Of a DNA stretch of 64,000 nt, positions 8,652 to 17,422 are shown in pieces. Source of the DNA: Maricaulis sp. Lineage in GTDB: Bacteria > Pseudomonadota > Alphaproteobacteria > Caulobacterales > Maricaulaceae. The position numbers and the translations under genes are program-made. Location: NCBI RefSeq assembly GCF_030149235.1, contig NZ_JASBRW010000038.1, positions 1-64,000 on the forward strand. The letters are read 5' to 3'. How positions within the stretch are numbered: position 1 is the stretch's first letter; every line of letters starts with the position of its first letter. The notes below the pieces were generated by a model, which had not been told where the DNA came from, did no database searches, and saw only the letters and a list, made by a program, of their open reading frames with translations.

Positions 8652-9593
8652 ATGACCGATCCAGAATTCCAGCAGTCGCGGCTGAAAAGCCCGACCGGTG
8701 CCGATCTGGCGCTCTACACCTATGAGGCCGAGACAACGCCGCGCGGCATTGTCCAGATCAATCACGGCCTGGCTGAATATGCCGGCCGCTATGCGCCCTT
8801 TGCGGCCTATCTCGCCTCACGCGGCTATCATACCATCGGCCACGACCATCGCGGCCATGGCCGCACCGAAGCCGAGGACGGTGCCCCGCGTCGCTTTGCC
8901 GACAAGGATGGCTGGATCAAGGTGATGGATGATGTCGCCGCGGTTCAGGCCGAGGCGCGTAAGCGCTGGCCGGGTCTGCCTCTGGTCATTTTCGGCCACT
9001 CGATGGGCTCGGTGATTTCGATGAATTTCGTCATGCGCCATCCCGATGCGGTCCAGGGCGCAGCGCTGTGGAATGGCAATATGGCGCTTGGTGCCAACAA
9101 GGTCGCCATGCGGATCGTCCTGTTCTTTGAAGCCCTGGTCGGCGGCCCCTTCACACCCAGCCTGACGCTGGAGAACCTGACCTTCAAGGGCTGGAACAAG
9201 CGCTTCCCGGAAGGCCGCACGGACGCCGATTGGCTGTCCCGCGATACCGCCGAGGTCGACAAATACGCCGAGGACGAGATCTGCGGCTGGCCGTCTTCCG
9301 TCTCGCTCTGGCGCGATTTTCTCGGCGGTGTTTCCTATGCGGAGAAGGACCAGAACCTGGCCAATATCCCGCGCGCCCTGCCCTTCCACCTGATCGGCGG
9401 GTCCAAGGACCCGGCCACGGATAACGGCAAGGCCGTCAAACACCTGGCCAAGCGCCTCAAGCGCGCCCAGTTCCGTGATGTGCAGCTCGAAGTGCTCGAG
9501 GACTTCCGCCACGAGACGCTGATGGAAATCGGCCGCGAGGAGCAGATGGCGGCCTTCGCTGACTGGCTGGACCGCGTCACCGGCCACGCATGA
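8652..9593 (+). CDS. Alpha/beta hydrolase (monoacylglycerol lipase / lysophospholipase-like)
   Basis: A 313-residue cytosolic hydrolase of the serine aminopeptidase S33 / monoglyceride-lipase type. The oxyanion-side motif is NHGLAEYAGRY, followed by GHDHRGHGRTE and the nucleophile elbow FGHSMGS. A candidate acid (GGSKDPAT) and His (DFRHETLME) complete the catalytic triad. The ATG has GGGAAAG upstream. Its TGA overlaps the next gene's ATG (ATGA), implying co-translation with the flavoprotein. Divergence from glpK is compatible with a role in glycerolipid use, but that is inference. Confidence 0.9.
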   Translation: MTDPEFQQSRLKSPTGADLALYTYEAETTPRGIVQINHGLAEYAGRYAPFAAYLASRGYHTIGHDHRGHGRTEAEDGAPRRFADKDGWIKVMDDVAAVQAEARKRWPGLPLVIFGHSMGSVISMNFVMRHPDAVQGAALWNGNMALGANKVAMRIVLFFEALVGGPFTPSLTLENLTFKGWNKRFPEGRTDADWLSRDTAEVDKYAEDEICGWPSSVSLWRDFLGGVSYAEKDQNLANIPRALPFHLIGGSKDPATDNGKAVKHLAKRLKRAQFRDVQLEVLEDFRHETLMEIGREEQMAAFADWLDRVTGHA

Positions 9594-10771
9594 GCCGGGC
9601 CGACGTCGCCATTATCGGCGCCGGCGCCGCGGGCATGTTCTGCGCCATCGAGGCTGGCCGCCGCGGCCGCAAGGTGGTGATCATCGATCATGCCAAGGCT
9701 CCGGGCGAGAAGATCCGCATTTCCGGTGGCGGCCGCTGCAACTTCACCAATATCCACGCCGCGCCGGAAAATTTCCTCAGCGAGAACCCGCATTTCGTCA
9801 AATCGGCGCTGAAGCAATACACCCAGTATGACTTCATTGACTGGGTCGATCGCCACGGCATTGCCTGGCATGAAAAGACGCTGGGCCAGCTCTTCTGCGA
9901 CAACTCCGCCAAGGACATTATCGCCGCCCTGCGCGAGGATATGAGCGAAGCCGGGGTGGATCTGCACCAGCGCGAAACCCTCGAGTCTTATGCGCGCACC
10001 GCGGACGGGTTTGCCCTTACCCTCGGATCCGGGGAGCGGCTGGAGGTTGGATCCCTCGTTATAGCCTGTGGCGGCAGGTCGATCCCGAAAATGGGCGCCA
10101 CCGGGTTTGGCTATGAGATTGCCGAGCATTTCGGCCTCGCCGTCACGGAAACCCGCCCGGCCCTGGTGCCGATGACCTTCGATACGGCCGCCCTGGAGGA
10201 GTTCTCCGCCCTTGCCGGTGTTGCAGCGGACGTTCGTGCCTTCAACGCCAAGGCCAGTTTCGACGAGGCCATGCTGTTCACCCATCGCGGCCTGTCCGGC
10301 CCGGCCATCCTCCAGCTGTCCTCCTATTGGCGCGAGGGCGAGGATATCGAGATCCGCCTGGCGCCTGGCACCGACTGGCTCGAGGCCCTGCGCGACCGGC
10401 GCAAGAACCAGGGTGGCCAGTCTCCGGAAGCCGTCCTCAGCCAGATCCTGCCCAAACGCCTGGGCAGTTTCCTGGCCGAGAAAATGGGCGCCCAGGGCAA
10501 GCTCGCAGAATGGTCGGAAAAACGGCTCCGGGCCCTTGCCCATGACCTTGAACACTGGACGCTCCGCCCCGTCGGGTCGGAGGGCTATCGCACAGCGGAA
10601 GTGACGCTGGGCGGTGTCGACACGGCCGGGCTCAACAGCAAGACGATGGAAGCCAAGACCCAAAAAGGCCTCTACTTCATCGGTGAAGTTGTTGACGTGA
10701 CGGGCTGGCTCGGCGGATACAACTTCCAGTGGGCCTGGTCATCAGGCTGGTGCGCGGGCCAGCACGTCTGA
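9590..10771 (+). CDS. HI0933/YhiN (BaiN/RdsA) family FAD-dependent oxidoreductase
   Basis: A 393-residue flavoprotein with an N-terminal FAD-binding Rossmann motif (IIGAGAAGMFCAIEAG) and the family signatures ISGGGRCNFTN (about residues 45-55) and, at the C-terminus, GEVVDVTGWLGGYNFQ. Family members are cytosolic NAD(P)/FAD oxidoreductases, mostly of unknown substrate. Translationally coupled to the hydrolase by a 4-base overlap. Length and motifs are intact. Confidence 0.92.
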   Translation: MSRADVAIIGAGAAGMFCAIEAGRRGRKVVIIDHAKAPGEKIRISGGGRCNFTNIHAAPENFLSENPHFVKSALKQYTQYDFIDWVDRHGIAWHEKTLGQLFCDNSAKDIIAALREDMSEAGVDLHQRETLESYARTADGFALTLGSGERLEVGSLVIACGGRSIPKMGATGFGYEIAEHFGLAVTETRPALVPMTFDTAALEEFSALAGVAADVRAFNAKASFDEAMLFTHRGLSGPAILQLSSYWREGEDIEIRLAPGTDWLEALRDRRKNQGGQSPEAVLSQILPKRLGSFLAEKMGAQGKLAEWSEKRLRALAHDLEHWTLRPVGSEGYRTAEVTLGGVDTAGLNSKTMEAKTQKGLYFIGEVVDVTGWLGGYNFQWAWSSGWCAGQHV

Positions 10772-10915
10772 TCCCGCATCACGGGTAAAGCATTCGAGTA
10801 CAGCTGGTTGCACAAAAAACCTTAGCAATATTCGGTCTGTGCAGGTATCAAGACTTTGGTAAACGCTGTTCGCCGCCAACCCTGATTTACATGTTTGAGC
10901 ACCGGATACTTCCGC

Positions 10916-11989
10916 ATGCCGATGAATAAGTCCTATCTAACAGCCTTGGTCATTTTCGCCGCTATTGTGCTTCTGTTTGCGGTGGGAACGCTGATGGGCG
11001 GCGGCAATGCATCGACACGGACCAATACCGAGAAAACCGCACCGCTATTTCAGGTCGTAACGCGCCGAGTCGAAGCCCAGCCGCGTCCCGCCATCCTCGC
11101 CCTGCGCGGCCGCACCGAAGCCTTTCGGGAAGTCGTCGTTCGAGCCGAAACCGGCGGCCGCGTGGTAGCCACTCCGGCCCTCGAAGGCGGGCTGATTGCC
11201 GCGGGCGATGTGATGTGCCGCCTCGATGTTGATGCCCGTGCAGCTGCGCTCGACCAGGCCGAGGCAGATCTGCGCGCCCGCCAGCTGGAATATGATGCCG
11301 CCGTGGAGCTCTCGGCCCGCGGTCACCGCTCGGCCAACCAGGTCGCAGCCCTGGAAGCGGCACGTGATGCCGCTCGGGCGCGCTTGCAGGCGGCGCGTGA
11401 AGAGATCGCCAATATCGAGCTCTTGGCCCCGTTTGACGGGATTTTCGACGGCCGCATCGCCGAAATCGGCGATTATCTGCGCCCCGGCGACCCGTGCGGC
11501 ACGGTGGTCCAGCTGGACCCGATCCTGATTGTTGCGGAAGTCGCGGAGCGCGATGTGAGCGCCCTGGAATCCGGCATGCCGGGCCGGGCTGAACTGGTCA
11601 CCGGCGATGCCATTGAGGGCCAGGTCCGCTTTGTCGAGCGCCGCGCCGACCCGGCAACGCGGACCTTCCGCGTCGAACTGGAAGCATCCAATCCGGACGG
11701 GGCCTATCGCTCCGGCGTCACCGCCAATATCGCCATTCCGCTGGCCGCGGCACCGGCCCATCGTGTTCCGACCTCGGTCCTGACCCTGAACGCATCCGGC
11801 GATCTCGGCGTCCGCATCGTCACCAATGGCGACACGGTCCGCTTCATGACGGTCGAACTGCTCGCCGATGATGGCGAAGAGGTCTGGGTGTCGGGCCTTC
11901 CGACCATCGCCGAGGTGATCGTGCTGGGACAGGAATTCGTCTCCGACGGGACCCGGGTGGAGGTCGCTCCCGAGGAGGCTGGCCAGTGA
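10916..11989 (+). CDS. RND efflux periplasmic adaptor (membrane fusion protein)
   Basis: Adaptor of a tripartite RND pump, linking the inner-membrane pump to an outer-membrane channel. An N-terminal anchor (YLTALVIFAAIVLLFAVGTLM) is followed by a split lipoyl/barrel-sandwich domain (VVVRAETGGRVVATPALEGG and IELLAPFDGIFDGRIAEIGDYL) enclosing a coiled-coil hairpin rich in Ala, Glu and Arg, then a beta-barrel domain. I chose the ATG at 10916; a TTG at 10895 or the ATG at 10922 are alternatives and none has a strong ribosome site. The stop overlaps the pump gene's GTG. Substrate unknown; no outer-membrane channel gene is adjacent. Confidence 0.9.
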   Translation: MPMNKSYLTALVIFAAIVLLFAVGTLMGGGNASTRTNTEKTAPLFQVVTRRVEAQPRPAILALRGRTEAFREVVVRAETGGRVVATPALEGGLIAAGDVMCRLDVDARAAALDQAEADLRARQLEYDAAVELSARGHRSANQVAALEAARDAARARLQAAREEIANIELLAPFDGIFDGRIAEIGDYLRPGDPCGTVVQLDPILIVAEVAERDVSALESGMPGRAELVTGDAIEGQVRFVERRADPATRTFRVELEASNPDGAYRSGVTANIAIPLAAAPAHRVPTSVLTLNASGDLGVRIVTNGDTVRFMTVELLADDGEEVWVSGLPTIAEVIVLGQEFVSDGTRVEVAPEEAGQ

Positions 11990-14900
11990 CGGGTATCGTC
12001 GATTTCGCGATCAACCGGTCGCGCATGATCCTGGCCATCTTCCTGTGCGCCCTTGTCGCGGGAATGATTTCCTTCATCACCCTGCCGCGCGAAGCCGACC
12101 CGGATATCCCCTTCCCCTTTGTCATCGTCACCGTGCCGCTGGCCGGCATTTCACCGGAAGACGCCGAGCGCCTGATCGTTCGCCCGACCGAGACCGAGCT
12201 GCGGGCGCTGGACAATATCGAGGAACTCGACAGTGTCGGCGCGCTCGGCGCCGGTTTCCTCGTCGCCGAATTCGACGTGCCTTTCGACAGCGAGCAATCC
12301 GTCCTCGATGTGCGAGAAGCGGTCGACATGGCCCGCCGGGAATACCCGGAGGATGCACGCGAGCCGATCATCCAGGAATTCAATTCCGCCCTCGCGCCAA
12401 CCATTGCCGTCCAGGTCTATGGCGAGGCGCCGGAACGCACGCTCTATCGCATCGCCCGCGACCTGCAGGACGAGCTGGAAGCCCTGCCGCAAATCCTCGA
12501 GGTCAATATCCAGGGCATCCGCGAGGAATTGCTGGAAATCGTCGTCGATCCAGCCTTGCTGGAGACCTATGGCGTTACCTATGGCCAGCTCTTCCAGGCC
12601 GTGCAGTCAAACAATCAGCTGATCGCTGCCGGGGCGCTCGACAGCGGCGAGGCGCGTTTCCAGGTCAAGGTGCCGGGCCTGTTTGAAAGCGCTGATGACG
12701 CCCTCAACCTGCCGCTCGCCTCCTCCGGAGATGCCGTGGTCACGCTGGCTGATGTCGCTAATGTGCGCCGCACCTTCAAGGATGCCGACAGCTTCTCGCG
12801 CTATAATGGCGAGACCGCCTTCACACTTCAGGTCGTGCGGCGCTCCGGCGAGAATATCATGGACACGTCCGCCGCGGTGCGCGCGACCACGGCGGAAATG
12901 GCCGAGACCTGGCCGGCCACAGTGCGCCATGATTTCAGCCTCGATCTTTCCACCTATGTGCGCGACAGCCTGCAGAGCCTGACCAGCTCGATCATGCTGG
13001 CCATTCTCCTCGTTCTCATCCTCGTGATCGCCGCGCTGGGCGTGCGCTCGGCCCTCCTGGTCGGCCTCGCCATTCCCTCCAGCTTCCTGTTCTCCTTCCT
13101 GCTACTCGATGTCTACGGGCTGACGATCAACATGATGGTGATGTTCGCCATGGTGCTGGCGGTGGGACTGCTGGTCGATGGCGCCATCGTCGTGGTCGAA
13201 TATGCCGACCGCAAGCTGGCCGAGGGCGACACACGGCGCGAAGCCTATCTGGCGGCCGGCAAGCGCATGTTCTGGCCGATCGTATCCTCAACGGCGACGA
13301 CGCTGGCGGCTTTCCTGCCCTTCCTGTTCTGGGATTCCATTCCGGGCCAGTACATGGCCTATCTGCCGCTGACGCTGATCTTCGTGCTGTCAGCTGCGCT
13401 GGTCATGGCGCTGATCTTCCTGCCGACGCTCGGCTCGGTCCTCGGCCGCAAGGGCGGGGTGGTCGATGAGGCCAGCGCTGTCGCTTACCTCAACGCCCAG
13501 GAAGGCGGCGACCCGCGGCAATTGCCGGGCTTTACCGGCTGGTATGCCAAGCTGATCGCGGCGCTGGTGCAGCGCCCGCTGGCGGTCTCCGGAGCGGCCG
13601 TGGCCGTGGTCATCGTGGTCCTGTTCAGCTTCATCGCCCAGGCCAATTCCATGTTCGGACTGGAGCCGAAACGCTCCGAATTCTTCCTCGATAGCGAGCC
13701 GGAGCAGCTTTACGTCTTCGTGCGCGCGCGCGGCAATCTCTCCCCGACCGAGCAATACGAGCTGTCACTGGAGGCTGAACGCCGGATCGCCGGGATTGAA
13801 GGCATCAAGGGCTATTACACGGTTGCCGGCCAGTCGCCGGGCCAGTCGCCCTTTGACGGCACCCGCTCCCCGCCGGCCGACAGCGTGGCGCGCATCTTCA
13901 TCGAGTTCTATCCCTATGGCGAGCGCCCGAATGGGCGCCTGATCGAACGTCAGATCCGCGAGGCCTTGGTGGGTATCCCCGGCGTCATTATCGAGGTTCG
14001 TCCCTTCGAGCAGGGCCCGCCCGTGGGCAAGGATGTCCAGGTCCAGCTACGCTCGGATGACATGACCGCCCTGGTCGAGGCCACCCGCCTGGTACGGGGC
14101 TATATCGACCAGGTCGAGGGCCTCACCGATATCGAGGACACCCTGCCTCTCCCGGGTGTGGAATGGCGTCTGCAGGTCGATCGCGAGGAAGCTGGTCGCT
14201 TCGGCGCCGATGTCAGCCAGGTCGGCGCGGCCGTCCAACTGGTTACCGCCGGCTCCCTGGTCGGACGCTATCGTCCCGATGATGCCGATGAGGAAGTCGA
14301 TATCCGCGTGCGCTTCCCGGAGAGCGATCGCGATATCAGCCGGCTCGATGATCTGCGCGTCAACACGCCCAATGGTGCCGTGCCGATCTCCAATTTTGTC
14401 ACCCGCGAGGCCCGGCCGCGCGTCGACACCATCAATCGTCGCGACGGCAAGCGCTATTTCATGGTCCGCGCCAATGCCGAAGAGGGCTTTGCCGGCAATG
14501 TCCTGTTGATGGAAGTCCAGGCCTGGGTCGAAAGCCAGATCGCCTCCGGCACCATCCCGGCTCAGGTCGAGGTCAGCTATCTCGGCGCCGACGAGGAAAA
14601 TGCCGAGGCCGGCCAGTTCTTTATTGGCGCCATGCTCGCCTCGCTCTTCATGATGGGCGTCATCCTCTTGTGGCAGTTCAATAATTTCTGGCACGTCATT
14701 CTGACCCTGCAGGCGGTAATCCTGTCCGTTGTCGGCGTGCTGCTCGGCGTGATCCTGACCTTCCCCTATATCTCGGTGCTCTTCCTGGGCACCGGTATCG
14801 TCACCCTCGCCGGCATTGTGGTGAACAATAACATCGTCCTGATCGACACCTTCCACCGCCTGCGCGGGCTCGGCATGAGTGTCGATGAGGCCGTGGTTCG

Positions 14901-15219
14901 CACCGCCTCCCAGCGCCTGCGCCCGGTCATGCTGACGACGATCACGACGATTTTCGGCCTGCTTCCGATGGTGTTCCAGATCAATGCCAATTTCGCCAGC
15001 GCCCAGCTCTCGATCGGCGGGCCGGCGAGTGAATGGTGGGTGCAGCTCTCCTCAGCCGTGGTCTGGGGTCTGGGCTTCTCCACCCTGCTGACGCTGCTCT
15101 TGACCCCGGTCCTGCTCGGCGCGCCGAGCCGTATGGGTGATTGGCGGCGCAAGGTGATCGGCCAGGTGCTCGGCCGCCCGGCCTCGCAGCCGAACCCGCA
15201 GCCGGAACCGGCGGAATAG
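11986..15219 (+). CDS. RND efflux pump permease subunit
   Basis: A 1077-residue proton-driven inner-membrane exporter with the usual two halves, each one membrane helix, a large periplasmic loop and five further helices. It begins INRSRMILAIFLCALVAGMISF and PREADPDIPFPFVIV, typical of the family. In helix 4 the motif reads VGLLVDGAIVVVE: only one Asp stands where AcrB-type pumps have two, and helix 10 reads GIVVNNNIVLID where AcrB has a Lys. These suggest a subfamily away from classical AcrB. The GTG start overlaps the adaptor stop (GTGA) and has GAGGAGG upstream. Confidence 0.93.
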   Translation: MTGIVDFAINRSRMILAIFLCALVAGMISFITLPREADPDIPFPFVIVTVPLAGISPEDAERLIVRPTETELRALDNIEELDSVGALGAGFLVAEFDVPFDSEQSVLDVREAVDMARREYPEDAREPIIQEFNSALAPTIAVQVYGEAPERTLYRIARDLQDELEALPQILEVNIQGIREELLEIVVDPALLETYGVTYGQLFQAVQSNNQLIAAGALDSGEARFQVKVPGLFESADDALNLPLASSGDAVVTLADVANVRRTFKDADSFSRYNGETAFTLQVVRRSGENIMDTSAAVRATTAEMAETWPATVRHDFSLDLSTYVRDSLQSLTSSIMLAILLVLILVIAALGVRSALLVGLAIPSSFLFSFLLLDVYGLTINMMVMFAMVLAVGLLVDGAIVVVEYADRKLAEGDTRREAYLAAGKRMFWPIVSSTATTLAAFLPFLFWDSIPGQYMAYLPLTLIFVLSAALVMALIFLPTLGSVLGRKGGVVDEASAVAYLNAQEGGDPRQLPGFTGWYAKLIAALVQRPLAVSGAAVAVVIVVLFSFIAQANSMFGLEPKRSEFFLDSEPEQLYVFVRARGNLSPTEQYELSLEAERRIAGIEGIKGYYTVAGQSPGQSPFDGTRSPPADSVARIFIEFYPYGERPNGRLIERQIREALVGIPGVIIEVRPFEQGPPVGKDVQVQLRSDDMTALVEATRLVRGYIDQVEGLTDIEDTLPLPGVEWRLQVDREEAGRFGADVSQVGAAVQLVTAGSLVGRYRPDDADEEVDIRVRFPESDRDISRLDDLRVNTPNGAVPISNFVTREARPRVDTINRRDGKRYFMVRANAEEGFAGNVLLMEVQAWVESQIASGTIPAQVEVSYLGADEENAEAGQFFIGAMLASLFMMGVILLWQFNNFWHVILTLQAVILSVVGVLLGVILTFPYISVLFLGTGIVTLAGIVVNNNIVLIDTFHRLRGLGMSVDEAVVRTASQRLRPVMLTTITTIFGLLPMVFQINANFASAQLSIGGPASEWWVQLSSAVVWGLGFSTLLTLLLTPVLLGAPSRMGDWRRKVIGQVLGRPASQPNPQPEPAE

Positions 15220-15231
15220 AGGAAATCACAG

Positions 15232-15648
15232 ATGAGCCATATCGATCCGACCCGTGACGCTTTCCAGACCTTCAAGGATCTCGACCGGTCCCAGCCGATC
15301 GAAATGCTCAACCTGATCCGCCTGCGCGACAAGGCCGCCTATCCCGACGGCCGCGAGGCGACCGGGGCCGAGGCCTATGCCAATTACGGCAAGTTCTCCG
15401 GCCCCATCTTCCAGGGTGTCGGCGGCAAGATCATCTGGCGCGGTCAGCCGCAAAGCATGCTGATCGGCCCCGCCGATGAAGCCTGGGATATTGCTTTCAT
15501 AGCTGCCTATCCGAGCGCTGGCGCCTTCCTGGAAATGGTCACCAACAAGACCTACCAGACAGACGCAGTGCCTCACCGCCAGGCCGCCGTGCGCGACAGC
15601 CGCCTGGTCCGGCACCTGCCGCTTGGCGGCGGCGATCAGTTCGGCTAG
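15232..15648 (+). CDS. DUF1330 domain-containing protein
   Basis: A 138-residue protein of the dimeric alpha/beta ferredoxin-like DUF1330 group. Features include QPIEMLNLIRLRDKAAYPDG near residues 22-40, the tyrosine-rich AYANYGKFSGPIFQGVGGKIIWRG and a C-terminal MVTNKTYQ region. No enzymatic activity is established for the family. It follows the RND pump by 12 bases and may share its transcript. Confidence 0.85.
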   Translation: MSHIDPTRDAFQTFKDLDRSQPIEMLNLIRLRDKAAYPDGREATGAEAYANYGKFSGPIFQGVGGKIIWRGQPQSMLIGPADEAWDIAFIAAYPSAGAFLEMVTNKTYQTDAVPHRQAAVRDSRLVRHLPLGGGDQFG

Positions 15649-15658
15649 TTGCGCCTGA

Positions 15659-16759
15659 TCAGTCGCGATAGACCCGGATCAAGCGACCATCCGGGGCATC
15701 TTCCAGGACCAGAAGCGATCCGTCCGGAGCGACGCGGACATCGCGCAGGCGGGCTTCCAGCTCACCGAGGATAATCGCCTCGCCGACGACTTCGCTGCCG
15801 TCCAGGTCGACAATACGCAAATGCCCGCCCGCCGTGCCGGCATCGCCGGCAATCAGGGCCGAGATGATGAGGTCGCCATCCCATTCGGGGAACATCTCGC
15901 CGCGATAGATGGCCATGCCGGCCGGAGCGATCGAGGGCGTCCAGTAATGGACCGGATCGGTGACGCCGGGATAGGTCTCGAACGGGGTCACGATAGCGCC
16001 GGTATAATCAATGCCATAGCTGGTGATCGGCCAGCCATAATTGGCCCCGGCGCGGAGGATATTGATCTCGTCGCCGCCGCGCGGACCGTGCTCATGGGAG
16101 TAGACCGTGCCGGTCTGTGGGTCGCGCACCACCGCCTGCGGATTGCGGTGGCCATAGGTGAAGACGCCCGGCCCACCGCCCTCGACGGCACTCGGCATCG
16201 GCGTGCCGTCATCTGCGAGATGGACATAGGTGCCGAAATGGGTTTCCGGTCGCTGGGCCTCTTCGCGCAGATCAAATCCGTCGCCAATACCGAGCAGGAT
16301 GGAATTATCCTCAAGGAAGACCATGCGCGCACCGTAATGCACATCGGTGGGGCGGCGCGGTTCGGCGGCGAAGATCTCTTCGAAATCCACCAGCGCACCC
16401 GCTTCAAACCGGCCCCGGCCCAGTTTCAGCGTATTGTCGCGCGGCGTGCCCTCCGACCAGGTCAGGTAGACAAGGTTATTGGTCTCGAAGTCCGGGTGCA
16501 GCACCACATCGAGCAGACCGCCCTGGCCGGAATAGAGCGAGGCCGGAACGCCGGAGACCGGCGTATCAGCGAGCGCGCCGGTCGTGTACCAGCGCAAGGC
16601 CCCAGACTTTTCCGTGATCAGCATATCGCGGTCAGGCAGGACGGCGACGGCCCAGGGATGGTCGAGCCCTGCGGTCACGATTTCAGTGGAATACTCATCT
16701 TGCGCCCACACAGCGCCGTTCAATCCTGCGGCCAGGATCAAGCTGGTCAAGAAACGCAC
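15659..16759 (-). CDS. Exported PQQ-dependent sugar dehydrogenase (aldose dehydrogenase-like)
   Basis: A 366-residue six-bladed propeller of the YliI/soluble glucose dehydrogenase family; relatives oxidise aldoses in the periplasm using PQQ. Motifs include HPWAVAVLPDRDMLITEKSG, GGLLDVVLHPDF, YGHRNPQ and GPRGGDEINILRAGANYGWP. The chosen GTG (complement of 16757-16759) has AAGGGG upstream and gives a clean signal peptide ending AVWAQ. The open frame extends 138 codons farther upstream but overlaps the divergent membrane-protein gene and encodes low-complexity residues, so I reject it. No PQQ synthesis genes are nearby. Confidence 0.9.
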   Translation of the reverse strand: MRFLTSLILAAGLNGAVWAQDEYSTEIVTAGLDHPWAVAVLPDRDMLITEKSGALRWYTTGALADTPVSGVPASLYSGQGGLLDVVLHPDFETNNLVYLTWSEGTPRDNTLKLGRGRFEAGALVDFEEIFAAEPRRPTDVHYGARMVFLEDNSILLGIGDGFDLREEAQRPETHFGTYVHLADDGTPMPSAVEGGGPGVFTYGHRNPQAVVRDPQTGTVYSHEHGPRGGDEINILRAGANYGWPITSYGIDYTGAIVTPFETYPGVTDPVHYWTPSIAPAGMAIYRGEMFPEWDGDLIISALIAGDAGTAGGHLRIVDLDGSEVVGEAIILGELEARLRDVRVAPDGSLLVLEDAPDGRLIRVYRD

Positions 16760-16859
16760 GGTCAGCCCCTTCGCTAGTCTGTCAATCAATCTAGCACTCC
16801 GAGCGCTTGACGCCACCTGCTGGTCATGGCTCGCTAGGCCGGAAGAGATGGAGGGGTTC

Positions 16860-17318
16860 ATGCTTCGCACGATTACGGTTTTCCTGCTGGCGCTGATCAC
16901 CGGCACAATCCTGGTATCGATAGCCAACACCCATGTCGTACTGGAAGGCCTGACCGGCGTCGGCGCGGAAATCCCGACAGCGGTCCGGGCCGAGGCCATT
17001 TTGGATGATCTGACCGGTTTCGGGCCGGTTCTGGGGATCCTGCTCCTGATCGGTTTCCTGATCGCCTTCCCGGTGGCGGGCTTCACAGCGCGGCTTCTCG
17101 GACCGGGCTGGCGTAATATCGGATACACGCTGGCGGGCGGTGTCGCCGTCTTCGCCATCATCAGCGGCATCACGCTTTACTATAACCAGATGCTGGATTC
17201 GACGATCACGCCTGTGGCCTCGGGCCGTAACTGGTCGGGATTGCTTGTGCTTTCACTCGGTGGCGCGGCCGCTGGCCTTGTCTTTGCCCTGCTCAAACCC
17301 GCCGCTCACACCGAATAA
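16860..17318 (+). CDS. Small integral membrane protein, four predicted helices
   Basis: A 152-residue hydrophobic protein with four likely membrane helices (about residues 3-22, 58-82, 90-112 and 126-145). GGAGGGG precedes the ATG at 16860; an in-frame ATG 12 bases earlier is possible. It lies divergently from the sugar dehydrogenase, with about 100 bases between the two starts. I do not recognise the family and no functional motif is visible. Confidence 0.75.
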   Translation: MLRTITVFLLALITGTILVSIANTHVVLEGLTGVGAEIPTAVRAEAILDDLTGFGPVLGILLLIGFLIAFPVAGFTARLLGPGWRNIGYTLAGGVAVFAIISGITLYYNQMLDSTITPVASGRNWSGLLVLSLGGAAAGLVFALLKPAAHTE

Positions 17319-17422
17319 GGTCAATGCCGGCCGCATAATCTGTCTCAAATCCGGCTCGAAATCCGGACAGCTCTTTAAAAGCCCGCCCCTAACGTCTCTT
17401 TCCGGATTGAAGGAGTGGCGGC

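Noticed and set aside
16762-17173. N-terminal extension of the sugar dehydrogenase frame
   Set aside because: The 138 extra codons overlap the divergent membrane-protein gene, are Arg/Ser/Pro-rich, and would bury the signal peptide.
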